DNA of 64,000 nucleotides. Source: Limonium bicolor (Eukaryota > Streptophyta > Magnoliopsida > Caryophyllales > Plumbaginaceae). The translations under genes and the position numbers were made by a program. The stretch spans positions 479,423,594 through 479,487,593 of the forward strand of contig CM041777.1 of assembly GCA_023374045.1 (NCBI GenBank), in the 5' to 3' direction. Positions 10,066-21,276 of the stretch are shown here, in pieces. Below the pieces are notes generated by a model that had not been told where the DNA came from, made no database searches, and saw only the letters and a list, made by a program, of their open reading frames with translations. Every line of letters starts with the position of its first letter. Position 1 is the first letter of the stretch.

Positions 10066-10161
10066 TGAAAGTGAGTTAAGTGCATGATGGGTCTCGCACT
10101 AAAAATGGGCTAGAAAGATAATGGTCTCGTGCAAATGCATGTGGTGAAAACCAAATGTAAA

Positions 10162-10345
10162 AGGGCCAAACGTGGCGATGGTGAGGTGTACGCAAAAGTT
10201 TGTAAAATGCAATCACAGTGCATGTAAGATATTTGTTCAAATCAAGAAACTGTTGAAAAATGTGCCAAACATGGCAATGATGAGAATTGAAAATTGTTTA
10301 AAGCAAGAAATTGCTGGAAAATGTGCCAAACATGGCAAAGCTTGG
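10162..10345. repeat. GCCAAACATGGC repeats (element A)
   Basis: Three spaced copies of the imperfect palindrome GCCAAAC(A/G)TGGC, with ~65-bp intervening units (AATGATGAGAATTGAAAATT). B has the same at 6690-6955. Confidence 0.7.
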
Positions 10346-10712
10346 GAAAAACTCTACTGAAAAAAAAAAGAAAGCGAAAGAATCACTTCCTAACTAAGAA
10401 TTTCATATTTGCATTTTGTTTCTTAGAAGATGAACATGCCACTGATGAGGTGTGGTTTTTTTTGTGGTGCTAAAGGTTTTTGTTGGTGTTCAGGATATAC
10501 GATAAACCGGGGATTAGGTTGTGATTTTGGATGGTGGTCAGGGTTATGGCAGGTCTGATGTTTTTGTGGGGGTAAGGCTAATGACGGGCTTGAGAGTGTG
10601 TATGTGGAGGTTAGAGCTTATGTGCGCCTGAGGTGTTTGATGTGGATGTAAGGGCTTATGCCTGTGGTGGGATGGTGGTACTCAAGCTTTAGGTTTCAAT
10701 TGGTGTTGTCAT

Positions 10713-10738
10713 GGCAATTGTTGGAACCAACAATTGCC
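10713..10738. repeat. Perfect palindrome, CAATTGTTGG arms
   Basis: Arms GGCAATTGTTGG and CCAACAATTGCC flank a 2-nt centre. The right arm runs straight into CCCCAGTATTTTT, a copy of the PPT complement. Confidence 0.8.
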
Positions 10739-10778
10739 CCCAGTATTTTTCCTTAGGACAATCTGAGCTAGAGTTCAT

Positions 10779-10805
10779 GGCAATTGATCGGAATGATCAA
10801 TTGCC
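10779..10805. repeat. Perfect inverted repeat, GGCAATTGATC arms
   Basis: Two 11-bp arms with a 5-nt loop, 66 bp after the previous palindrome and again followed by CCCCAGTATTTT. In B the equivalent pair (15650-15750) is degraded. Confidence 0.8.
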
Positions 10806-13763
10806 CCCAGTATTTTCTTTGATTAAACATGTGAACAAGTCTCATCCTCATAGGGTCGAGGCTTATGCTTTGATGTGGTGCTTCCTATCCTACACTCAAC
10901 GTGGTTGGTGTTTGCACTCATTTCTCGCTCATGGTCGTAACTTCTAGACCATTGAATTCGATATTTGATGGACTTACGCATTTGATCTGTTACTTTCACG
11001 TGATTGGACACACAACTATCAAGTCGGAAGTCTTTAGAGCTTATAACGTGGCCATAGGATGTGATGAAAGACGACGGGATCATGGAGGGATATTTGAGGT
11101 ATGTGGAGCTTAAATTGGTGACCAAAGCTGCAACTTGCGTCTTCTCTCGGATTCATCTTCCTCGTCTTGAAATCATCTGGCTGCTTCATGTTGACGTTGT
11201 TTTCGAGCTTCTGGACCTGGACTTTTGAAGTTGTCCTTTACACCATTTCTCTTTTTTGTCCTTTGGACTTCTTAGAGGCACTTCGGGTTTGCCTTTTTGT
11301 CTCATCCTTCATTGACTTTGCCTTCGGGGTTCTTGTGTGTTCCCGGTTTTGGGCTTCGAGAGCTGTTTTGATGTGGGCTCTTTTGATCCTGTGTCACTCT
11401 GGGACCATTTGCGGATCGCTTCGTCATGCTGATAGCGGCATTGCTTCTTTGGACTGATGAGAACGTTATCTGAGAGTCGGGCTCCTCGCTTCCTTTGGTC
11501 ACCGGGTCGGACATTCATCATTGGCTAGGTTATTTTGTGGAGCTCATAATATCGAAAATGGATATACGAAAGGCTCAACGGGGTGCCTTGAGTTTAATGA
11601 TAGGGTTTGCAAGCTTTTGGCTATGTGGTGCTGTACCTAGGTGCTTCGTCATTCCTGATAGTTGTGTATCCGTTCTTTGTTACTTTTTGCAGGTCTAAGA
11701 GTAAATTTACAAATTATCTCCTTCGGTCAGAGTTATGCCGTTTACCTCACCTTTGAATGTTGTCTCACTAGAGTCGTGTAAAAATGACACGCTCGTTCAC
11801 TCATGGTTTTTCCGCTCAAGACACTCTCGTGAATTTCACTTAGAGACTTGTTCACATGCTTAAACGAAAGATTAAAGATGACGATCCTGAACTCAGATTG
11901 CCCCCAGTATTGACCTGGGGTTTATGACAACACTTAAACAGGTGCAGATTTTGGAATGCTTCGTGGATATTATGGGATAGTCCATGGTGTGAGGACGGAC
12001 ATGTTCACCCTTTTAGAAACAAAAGACAAGTCATTATGTTCCATAGTTGGGAAATGATTACTCTGTGATCCCTTAAAAACAAATTTTTGTGTTTTTGTTT
12101 TGTTGAATGAATGCACATAAAAAATTACGAAAATAGAACTATGCTCTAATTCACGAATGGAAAGATAACATCAAAAGTTGTAATCTAAAATGATAAAGGA
12201 AGCTAACTACCATAAAAGTTAGAAGAATGATTGAGAAAAGAAAACTACTAAATCGAGAAAACTTCTGAAATAGTGATGTTGAACAGTCTGATGCCAACGT
12301 GTTGAAGACTGGAGCTGTTGACCGTCGGGGCGCCATTGACCATGATTGTCTTCCTTCCAAGCTTCGAGTAGGCCCTGTAAAATGTCTGAACTAGGAATGC
12401 CTATGGGTTATGTAGGAAGTAACTGGGCCCGAGTTTTTGCCAAACTGAGAGTGAAGTGCATAGATTAGAGTGATTCCTAGACTAGAACGGACATGTAGGC
12501 CTGAATCCAGAAATTGAGCAAACAAGCTGAAAGAAATCACATGGACCGTGAATGGGCCACTCGGCCGAGGGATAAGCCTTGAAGTCTAGATTCGTTTGAT
12601 GCTCTTGTTGGGCCTCGAAGCCGGAAACTGGAATGAACGAATTATGCAAACTATCTTGGATTCAAATGTTTTATGGGCCGAAATTCTGGATTGAGAGCGA
12701 AGCTCCTGGGCCAAAACTATGAATTGGTTTATGGGCTCAAATGGAATGAGTTATGAGTATGGTACTTGGGCCAGAATGATTGCTCTATATGTGAACTGGA
12801 ATTTGGGCCGAGTGATTTTGGTTGGGCCTAACAGATGACACTTAGATCTAGGGTTTTGGGTTAGGGTCATGATAAGAAGTCTACCTAGACTAGAATGTGC
12901 CCTTGGGCCGGAATGTGTTTGGGCCTGAAGTAAAGCACATGAGCTGGAATGGTCCCTAAACACAAATGGGTCTAACTTTCTTCGGGCTAGAGAAGATGGT
13001 TGCTAAGTCGAAAAGGATTTTATTTCAAGTTCAAGTGGATTTCTTTTTTATGGGCCTAGAACTAATTGGATAATTCAAATTGGGCCAGAAGAGAAATCAC
13101 CTAAGTCTAGGCTTTTGGGTCGAAGCCCGAATGACTCACATGTTAAACCAAACAGGGCCTCTGCAAATTCGTGTTGGGCTAGGTTGATGTAGGAGAAGTT
13201 CCTATCAATCTCTAGGCTGGGTAGTGGGCCGATCATACAAGCAAACAAGGCCCACACAAATTCAACATGTCCTCACTAGACGTTTAGATAGAACCGGGTA
13301 TGGATCGATCCGGAGAGGTGCTCGGGGCGCGGGCCCAGGTCACCACAAAGGAATAGGGCTTGCACGCTATTCTCTTTGGGCTTCCCCACTTTTTCAACAT
13401 CACCTGAAGGTGTGCGTCTACGGTCGGGTCTTTGACTGACCAAACAATGGGCTAGGTAAGGACACTGCCAGGAAAACGCTTGGGGCTAAAGCCCAGGTAT
13501 TAAGGGGATGTGGTTAGACGACATCCTCCTCTTTTCCCCCGCTTATTCACATCACCTAAGAGGTGTGAGTCCCTGACAGGGGACCCTCAAACGGGTCCCG
13601 GGGTGAAATTGGTTTGTGTGGACCCTCGCTCTCATATGATGCGAAGGTGCAGAAAATTAAAGTGCGCACGAAAGTAAACAAACAGAGTAATAAAGCCATA
13701 AATAAACATTTTCGAGTTAAGCCCTCTTTCATAAAATTAAACAAGTTAAAATTAAGAATTTTG

Positions 13764-13781
13764 TCCCCAGCAGAGTCGCCA
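13764..13781 (-). promoter_or_regulatory. Primer-binding site of element A (tRNA-Arg)
   Basis: Plus strand TCCCCAGCAGAGTCGCCA, so the element strand is TGGCGACTCTGCTGGGGA. It ends with the complement of tRNA CCA and matches the 3' end of plant tRNA-Arg(ACG) as I know it, with one mismatch. It lies 3 nt from the LTR. tRNA-Arg priming is typical of Ogre/Tat-type Gypsy elements. Confidence 0.78.
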
Positions 13782-14563
13782 GTCTGTGAGCCTCGATTTT
13801 AAACCCTATCCTATGTGGATTAAGTTGATTAGGATCTAATCGGGTTTTAGGTCCACTTATAACCTAAGATTAATAACTATGTCATATAACAATAATTATT
13901 GAAACCTAAGCTAGCTCACTGGAACCTATTATGAGTCGCCACCTAATTTTGACCTAGATTAAATTAGGAAAGGAGAGTTCGGGTTCGGGGGCTTGATATT
14001 CGACTTAATTAGGGTTCAATTACTTTCATTACCCCTCCTAGGTCGTTTTTCCTCTACTTGGTTTAATTACGGCTTTTTACAAAGTTGCTTTTTAACCTAA
14101 GTGCGCGCTTCTGTTGTTTTGTGTTTTTTAGCATTTTTTGACAGAAAATTAAAGTGGAAATTAAAATTACCTAAACTAGGGTTTCGGAGGCAGAATTAGG
14201 TCAAATTTTGTTTCCGTCCGTGGCCACGGACCTAATGTCCGAGACCACGGACCCTAGTTAACCTATATGAAAAATAAAAGTCGAATTAAATAGAAAACAG
14301 AATTGTAAAGTCCGGGGCCACGGACAGGCCGTCCGTGGGCCCGGACATTATTAGAAAAACCTAAATTTTTAAAATTTAAAAATCTCGCCGCCGTCCGTGG
14401 GCGTCCGGGCTTACGGACAAGGAGTCCGGGACCCCGGACATGACGTCCGTGGGTGCGGACCGCCCTCGGACGGAGGCGTTAAGGCTGTTCCCGAAGTGTT
14501 TTGGCTCAAATTTTATGGGTGCGTAGCCTGAAAGATGTACAATGCGTTAGTGATCGAAAGTTC

Positions 14564-14845
14564 TCAATTTGAATTCGAATTATGCACGAAACTTGGTAAA
14601 CAAGTTATTGAACAGAAGCTTGAATAAACAGCAATACAGAAGCGTACGAAGGTTAGTTTGAGCCCAAATTTTGAGGCAGGACAGATAATACCGTGGAGAA
14701 TTAGGGAAGTGGAGTTTCTACCTGTTTTACCTTCGGATTCACAACGTTTCTTCACACCGGGATTCGTCGAGTGCTCCGTTGATGGCAGACCCGAGAGGAT
14801 TTCGACCCAAGCTTCTGGTTGTTGGTTGTCCTTGCTGTTCTTCAC
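14564..14845 (-). CDS. LTR-embedded 93-codon ORF, 5' LTR copy
   Basis: Same ORF as at 7945-8226, with a single residue change (Cys to Arg in the hydrophobic half). It begins about 205 nt downstream of the TATA box at 15051-15060, so it would lie in the leader of element transcripts. No recognised domain; function unknown. Confidence 0.3.
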   Translation of the reverse strand: MKNSKDNQQPEAWVEILSGLPSTEHSTNPGVKKRCESEGKTGRNSTSLILHGIICPASKFGLKLTFVRFCIAVYSSFCSITCLPSFVHNSNSN

Positions 14846-15050
14846 GTTTTGGTGGTGTTTTGTGGGGTTTTGATGACTATTGATGCTTTGGGGATTGGAA
14901 AACGTGTTTAGATGGTGATTTCAGGGGATTTTCGGTATGATTTGGGTGGCCGGGTGTTGGAAAACGTGAGAGAGAGTGAGGAGGCTGTGTTTTCTGACTC
15001 TCTAGGGTTCTTGAGCATATGAGGTTCTGATTTTATCCAAAAACCTATCC

Positions 15051-15060
15051 CCTTATATAG
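15051..15060 (-). promoter_or_regulatory. LTR promoter TATA box (element A 5' LTR)
   Basis: Minus strand CTATATAAGG. It would place the transcription start roughly 545 nt inside the LTR. Confidence 0.6.
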
Positions 15061-15578
15061 ACTTTCTTAAAGATAAAGAAAATCTAGTAAAAGTAAGATT
15101 TTTCGATATTTTAGTTAAGTGACTTCCCAAAGGAATCTTGCTGTGAAATTTTAACCACATGTCAAGGATGGATATTATGAATTTCCTGAGGTGGAACCGA
15201 ATTTTTTGAATATTGGAATATTTTTAAATTGAATTTCTCGTCAGATTCAGTCAGAAATTGCTAGAAAATTATTGGAAATTCGAAAAATCAAAATTCCAAC
15301 GCCATTATGCTTAGAATGTCATCCTCTATCATGGGTTAAAATATCAAAGCATTTCAAGCTGATTTGGGCATCCTTTGGAGGAGAGAGAAAGCTTATAGGA
15401 GGTCTTAGGAGCCTTTAAAGATTACCAAAACGCCCCTGAAAGTGACGAAGCTGCTCCCCATGCCATGGAACGTGCCGATCGGGCCGGGATCCCTCACCGC
15501 TTGATTAAAATGCCTCTCACAACACCAGTACCACGTAGACCCTAACCAGGGGGTCAAAATTTTGGGTATAACAGTATG

Positions 15579-18500
15579 ATGTGGAGGTAAGGGCTTATGT
15601 GGGCCTGTGTGGTGGTGATGTTTGAGCTTTGGGTTCCAATTGGTGTTGTCATATCAATTGTTGGAGCCGACAATTGCCCCCAGTATTTTTCCCTTAAGAC
15701 AATCTGAGCTAAAGTTCATGGCAATAAATCGGAACGATCGATTACCCCCAGTATTTTCTTTAATTAAACATGCGAACAAGTCTCATCCTCACAGGGTCAA
15801 GGCGTATGTTTTGATGTGGTGCTTCCTAACCTACACTCGACGTGTTTGGTGTTTGCACTCGTTTCTCGCTTACGGTCACAACTTCTAAACCATTGAATTT
15901 GATATTTTATGGATTTATGCATTCGATCTGTTACTTTCATGTGATTAGATACACAACTATCAAGTCAGAAGTCTTTAAAGCTTATAACATGGCCATGGGG
16001 TGTGATGAAAGATGACGGGACCATGGAGGGATATTTGAGGTATGTGGAGCTTAAATGGGTGACCGAAGCTGCACCTAGCGTCTTCTCTCGGATTCATCTT
16101 CCTTGTCTTGAAGTCGTCTAGCTGCTTTGTGTTGATGCTATTTTCGAGCTTCTGGACATGTACTTTTGAAGTTGTCCTTTACACCATTTCTCTTCTTTTG
16201 CCACTCGGATTTCCTCGAGGCATTTCGGGTTTGCCTCTTCGCTTTGTCCTTTCTTGACTTTGCCTTCGGGGTTCTTGTGTCTCCCGGTTTTGAGTTTTGA
16301 GAGCTGTTTTGATGTGAGCTCTTTGGATCCTATGTCACTATAGGATCATTTGCGGATCGCTTAGTCATGCTGATAGCGGTGTTTCTTCTTTGGATTGATG
16401 AAAACATTATCCGAGAATCTGGCTCCTTGCTTCCTTTGGTCACCGGGTCGGAAATTCATCATTGGCTGGGTTATTTTGTGGAGTTCATAATATTGAAAAA
16501 GGATATATGAAAGGCTCAGCGGGGGTGCCTAGGGTTTAATGATAGGGTTTACAAGCTTTTGGCTATGTGGTGCTGTACCAAGGTGCTTCGTCATTCCTGA
16601 TAGTTGTGTATCCGTTCTTTGTTACTTTTCGCAGGTCTAAGAGTAAATTTACAAATTATCTCCTTCAGTCGGAGTTATGCCGTTTACCTCACCCTTGAAT
16701 GTGGTCTCACCAGAGTCGTGTAAAAATGACACGCTCGTTCACTCATGGTTTTTCCGCTCAAGACACTCTCGTGAATTTCACTTAGAGACTAGTTCACACG
16801 CTTAAACGAAGGATTAAAGATGACGATCCTGAACTCAGATTGCCCCCAGTATTGACCTGGGGTTTATGACAACACTTAGACAGATGTGGATTTTGGAATG
16901 CTTCGTGGATATTATAGGATAGTCTATGGTGGGAGGACGGACATGTTCACCCTTTTAGAAACAAAAGACAAGTCGTTCTATTATATAGTCGGGAAATCAT
17001 TACTCTGTGACCCCTTAAAAACAATTTTTTTGTTTTTGTTTTGTTAAATAAATGCACAAAAAATTACGAAAATAGAACTATGCTCTAATTCACGAATGGA
17101 AAGATAACATCAAAAGTTGTAATCTAAAATGATAAAGGAAGCTAACTACCATAAAAGTTAGAAGAATGATTGAGAAAAGAAAACTACTAAATCGAGAAAA
17201 CTTCTGAAATAGTGATGTTGAACAGTTTGATGCCAACGTGTTGAAGACTCGAGCTGTTGACCGTCGAGGCGCCGTTGACCATGATTGTCTTCCTTCCAAA
17301 CTTCGAGTAGGCCCTGTAAAATGTCTGAACTAGGAATGCCTATGGGTTATGTAGGAAGTAACTGGGCCTGAGTCTTCGCCAAACTGAGAGTGAAGTGCAT
17401 AGATTAGAGTGATTCCTAGACTAGAACGGACATGTAGACCTGAATCCAGAAATTGAGCAAACAAGCTGAAAGAAATCACATGGACCGTGAATGGGCCATT
17501 GGGCCGAGGGATAAGCCTTGAAGTCTAGATTTGTTTGATGCTCTTGTTGGGCCTTGAAGCCGGAAACTGGAATGAATGAGTTATGTAAACTATCTTGGAT
17601 TCAAATGTTTTATGGACCGAAATTCTGGATTGAGAATGAAGCTCATGGCCAGAACTATGAATTGGTCTATAGGCTCAAAAGGAATGAGTTATGAGTGTGG
17701 TACTTGGGCCAGAATGATTGCTCTACATGTGAACTGGAATTTGGGCCGAGTGATTTTGGTTGGGCCTAAAAGATGACACCTAGATCTAGGGTTTTGGGTT
17801 AGGGTCATGATAAGAAGTCTACCTAGACTAGAATAAGCCCTTGGGCCGGAATGCGTTTGGGCATGAAGTAAAGCACATGAGCTGGAATGGTCCCTAAATC
17901 ACAAGTGGGCCTAACTTTCTTTGGGCCAGAGAAGATGGTTGCTAAGCCAAAAAAAGATTTTATTTTCAGGACTTGTGAGTTATTTCAAGTTCACGTGGAT
18001 TTCTTTTTATGGGCCTAGAACTAATTGGATAATTCAAGTTGGGCCAGAAGAGAAATCACCTAAGTCTAGGCTTTTGGGCCGAAGCCCGAACGACTCACAT
18101 GTTAAACCAAACAGGGCCTCTGGGCTACAAACAAATAGAGCTCCCAATTCGGGTTGGGCTAGGTTGATGTAGGAGAAGTTCCTATCAATCTCTAGGCTGG
18201 GTAGCGGGCCGATCATACAAGCAAACAAGGCCCACACAAGTTCAACATGTCCTCACTAGAAGTTTAAATCAAACCGGGTATGGATCGATCCGGAGAGGTG
18301 CTTGGGGCATGGGCCCAGGTCACCACAAAGGAATAGGGCTTGCACGCTATTCTCTTTGGGCTTCCCCACTTTTTTCACATCACCTAAAGGTGTGCGTCTA
18401 CGGTCGGGTCTTTGACTGACCAAACAATGGGCTAGGTAAGGATACTGCCAGGAAAATGCTTGGGGCTGAAGCCCAGGTACTAAGGGGGTGTGGTTAGACG

Positions 18501-18763
18501 ACACCCTCCTCTTTTCCCTCACTTATTCACATCACCTATAAGGTGTGAGTCCCTGACAAGGGACCCTCAAACGGGTCCCGGGGTGAAATCGGTTTGCGTG
18601 GACCCTAGCTCTCATATGATGCAAAGGTACAAAAATTTAAATTGCGCACAAAAATAAACAAAGAATGTAATAAAGCCATAAATAAACAATTTCGAGTTAA
18701 GCCCTCTTTCTTAAAATTAAACAGATTAAAATTAAGAAGTTGTCCCCGACAGAGTCGCCAGTC
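15579..18763 (-). mobile_element. Element B internal region, 5' portion, non-coding
   Basis: Continuation of B after the nested A. It is collinear with A 10600-13784, including decayed palindromes at 15650-15750, a PPT-like TTGCCCCCAGTATTGACC near 16840 and the GGGCC-rich zone 17300-18600. No protein coding supported. Confidence 0.78.
18743..18760 (-). promoter_or_regulatory. Primer-binding site of element B (tRNA-Arg, mutated)
   Basis: Plus strand TCCCCGACAGAGTCGCCA, differing from A at two positions and lying 3 nt from the LTR. Confidence 0.72.
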
Positions 18764-20720
18764 TGTGAGCCTCGATTTTAAACCCTATCCTATGTTGATT
18801 AAAGTGATTAGGATCTAGTCGGGTTTTAGGTCCACTTATAACCTAAGATCAATAACTATGTCATATAACAATAATTATTAAAACCTAAGCTAGCTCACTG
18901 GAACCTATTATGAGTCGCCACCTAATTTTAACCTAGATCAAATTAGGAAAGGAGAGTTCGGGTTCGGTGGCTTGATATTCGACTTAATTAGGTTTCAATT
19001 ACTTTCATTACCCCTAGAAGTCATTTTTCCTCTACTTAGTTTAATTACGGCTTATTACGAGTCGTCTTAACCTAAGTGCGCGAGCTTCTGTTTTTTTGTG
19101 TTTTTTAGCATTTTTTGACAGAAAATTAAAGTGAGAATTGAAATTACCTAAACTAGGGTTTCGGAGGCAGAATTAGGTCAAATTTTGATTCCGTCCGTGC
19201 CCACGGCCTAATGTCCGAAGCCACGGACCCTAGTTAATCTAAAATAAACAGAAAAGTCAAATTAATAAGAAAATACAATTTTGAAAAGTCCGGGGCCACG
19301 GACAAAGCGTCCGTGGGCCCGAACATAAGTTGAAAACCCTAGATTTAAAATAAAATTGTCCCGCCACCGTCCGGGGGCGTCCGGGCTTATGGACAAGGCG
19401 TCCGGGACCCCGGACATAGCGTCCGTGGGTGCAGACCGCCCTCGGATGGCAGCGTTTGGGTGGTTCCCGGTGGTGTTTTGGCTCAAAATTTATTGGTTTG
19501 TAGCCTGAAAGATTACAAACACGTTAGTAATCAAAAATTTTCAATTTGAAGTCGAATTAAACACGAAACTTAGCAAACAAGTTATTGGGCAGAAGCGAAA
19601 ACAAATGTTAATTCAGAAGCGGTAAAAAGTCAAATCGACTCCAAATTTTAACAGAGAGTATTTAAAATTGAACAAAGTCAGAAAAATATGATTTCAACCT
19701 GTTTTAACATTGGATTTAATGAGACTCTCCACATCGTGGATCTTTTGGTGCTTCGTTCATGCCGGTTCTGGATTGACTTCGAATTGAGCTTCCGACTCCT
19801 TCTTCTTTATGTTGTTAAGGACATGTTTCTTCTATTTTTGTGGTGTTTTTGTGTGTTTTTGGTGCTTGGAAATTCAATGGGAGAAGAAAGGATGAGTTTT
19901 TAGTGATTTCAGGGTGATTTCTACAGCGTTTCGGTATTGATTTGAGACTTGGAAGTGTTAACACGTGGGGAGAAGGTCTGTGTTTTCTCACTTTGGAAGT
20001 GTTCTCCTCTGCCCTAGGTCGTTTTTGGAAGGTCCTTTTATAGAAAGAGCAAGGCCATGTTGATAGAACAAGATTTTTATCTAAAACCCTGATTTTGTGC
20101 TCTAAGGGAATCTGATTTTTTAAAATATGTTGTAGGCCGATAAAAATTATGAAATTTTAACTTAAGATAAAGGATGAATGTTAAGAATTTTGAGAGTTGG
20201 AATCGGGTTATTTTGATAAATAACCAATTAGATACAAATCTCACAATATGGAATCTCCCATAATTCATAACATTTTGTGTTGATTTCGGTATTTTCCAAA
20301 GGAGAGAGAAAATTGCAAAAATGATTGAATTTCTCTTTTAAATTTTGGGTTGAGGTTCCAAATAAAATAATTTCAGGTTTATGACTGTATGTAGTCATGC
20401 TAACCATGTGACCATTTTATTTTAATTTTGAAAACCTTTTTTATTTCTATTTTGAGGTTATTTCATGTGTTAATTATTAAAGAAACTTGCTTATTAAAAG
20501 CTTAATTTCCAGAATAAATATTATCAGAAAATTATGAAATACCTTTCATAATGACTATGATATTTGGAGGTGTTTGGAGATAATGAACAAGTTATATGAA
20601 AATAGAAAATCCCGAGAATGTCCTTGGAAAATCCTGCATTAGTGCATTTTGACCATTTTGCCCTTTGTAACACGTATGCCTTAGAGACTACTCCGGGGGG
20701 TTGAAATTTTGGGTATAACA
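18764..20720 (-). mobile_element. Element B 5' LTR (1957 bp)
   Basis: Matches the 3' LTR of B but lacks ~97 bp near 20270 and differs at many positions. A minus-strand TATA box CTATAAAAGG lies at 20034-20043, about 680 nt from the LTR edge. Confidence 0.92.
20034..20043 (-). promoter_or_regulatory. LTR promoter TATA box (element B)
   Basis: Minus strand CTATAAAAGG. The 3' LTR counterpart reads CTATAAACGG. Confidence 0.55.
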
Positions 20721-21020
20721 AAGTCCCAATCCACAAGTCCTAAAACATTCATTCAGTTTTAGGTTATTATTTAGCTAATCTTAACACAAACTACTTAACT
20801 TCCCTAGGCTCTAATATTTACCCATTATTATTCACTAAGTTCTTATGGTTTTAACTTAAACTTTTAAGTACTTCATTTTTCCCCTCGTCTATTACATTTG
20901 TTCACCCACTTAGTAACCATTATACCCTCCAAACATGCCCTTAACAACCTTATAACATCAATATCTAACCATCCCCATCATTTCCTAACATTTTCCAAGC
21001 TTAATTCACATTTTTATGGT

Positions 21021-21276
21021 GGTCCGGAACTTTGTCCTTACCTTAAGTGTCGGACCTATACTTGGTTCATTCTCTCGGCTGTTTTAATGTGGTGGTCCGG
21101 GATTTTGTATGGGACTTAAGTCCTGGACCAATACAAGCTGAAATTCTCGGGTGGTTTTAATGGGGTGGTCCGGGACTTTATACTAGACTCAAGTCCCGGA
21201 CCATAGTACTGAAGCTACTCTCGGCCATATTTTTAGGTTGGTCCGGGACTTCACCCTGGACTTAAGTCCCGGACCA
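21021..21276. repeat. Palindromic GGTCCGGGAC array in C LTR
   Basis: Four units of about 70 bp. Each is an inverted repeat with GGTCCGGGACTT and AAGTCCCGGACC arms around ~10-15 nt, separated by CTCTCGGC...TTTTAATG spacers. The position matches differently worded arrays in the E, F and G LTRs. Confidence 0.85.

Larger units (their letters stand above)
8955..13784 (-). mobile_element. Element A internal region, non-coding
   Basis: 4.83 kb collinear with the interior of B. The left third is tandem repeats. The middle (10700-11900) has two perfect palindromes and PPT-like boxes. The right part (12360-13560) is unusually rich in TTGGGCC/GGGCCTA words. Open frames are short, not shared with B, and resemble no Gag or Pol domain. 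I see no evidence of a protein gene here. Confidence 0.75.
7163..15573 (-). mobile_element. Element A, tRNA-Arg-primed LTR retrotransposon nested in B
   Basis: A complete element of 8411 bp with LTRs of 1792 and 1789 bp, flanked by perfect TSDs GTATG at 7158-7162 and 15574-15578. The LTRs are nearly identical, indicating a recent insertion. The PPT adjoins the left LTR and the PBS the right LTR, so transcription runs on the minus strand. The 4830-bp interior has no recognisable gag-pol, so it is probably non-autonomous and moved in trans. Confidence 0.95.
13785..15573 (-). mobile_element. Element A 5' LTR (1789 bp)
   Basis: Nearly identical to the 3' LTR over its whole length. It carries the hairpin (14310-14346), the 93-codon ORF (14564-14845) and the TATA box (15051-15060). 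As the 5' LTR it would drive minus-strand transcription into the element. Confidence 0.95.
3513..20720 (-). mobile_element. Element B, tRNA-Arg-primed LTR retrotransposon, split by element A
   Basis: Two LTRs in the same orientation with TG...CA ends are flanked by perfect 5-bp TSDs AAGTC at 3508-3512 and 20721-20725. Without A the element is about 8.8 kb, with ~4.79 kb of internal sequence. No gag or pol coding is recognisable, so it looks non-autonomous. It interrupts the 5' LTR of C. The LTR pair differs by many substitutions and a ~97-bp deletion in the 5' copy, so it is older than A. Family assignment (Ogre/Tat-like from the PBS) is inference. Confidence 0.92.

Noticed and set aside
11167..11457. 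96-codon hydrophobic plus-strand ORF in element A
   Set aside because: Antisense to the element, and broken in the aligned region of B (about 16090-16400).
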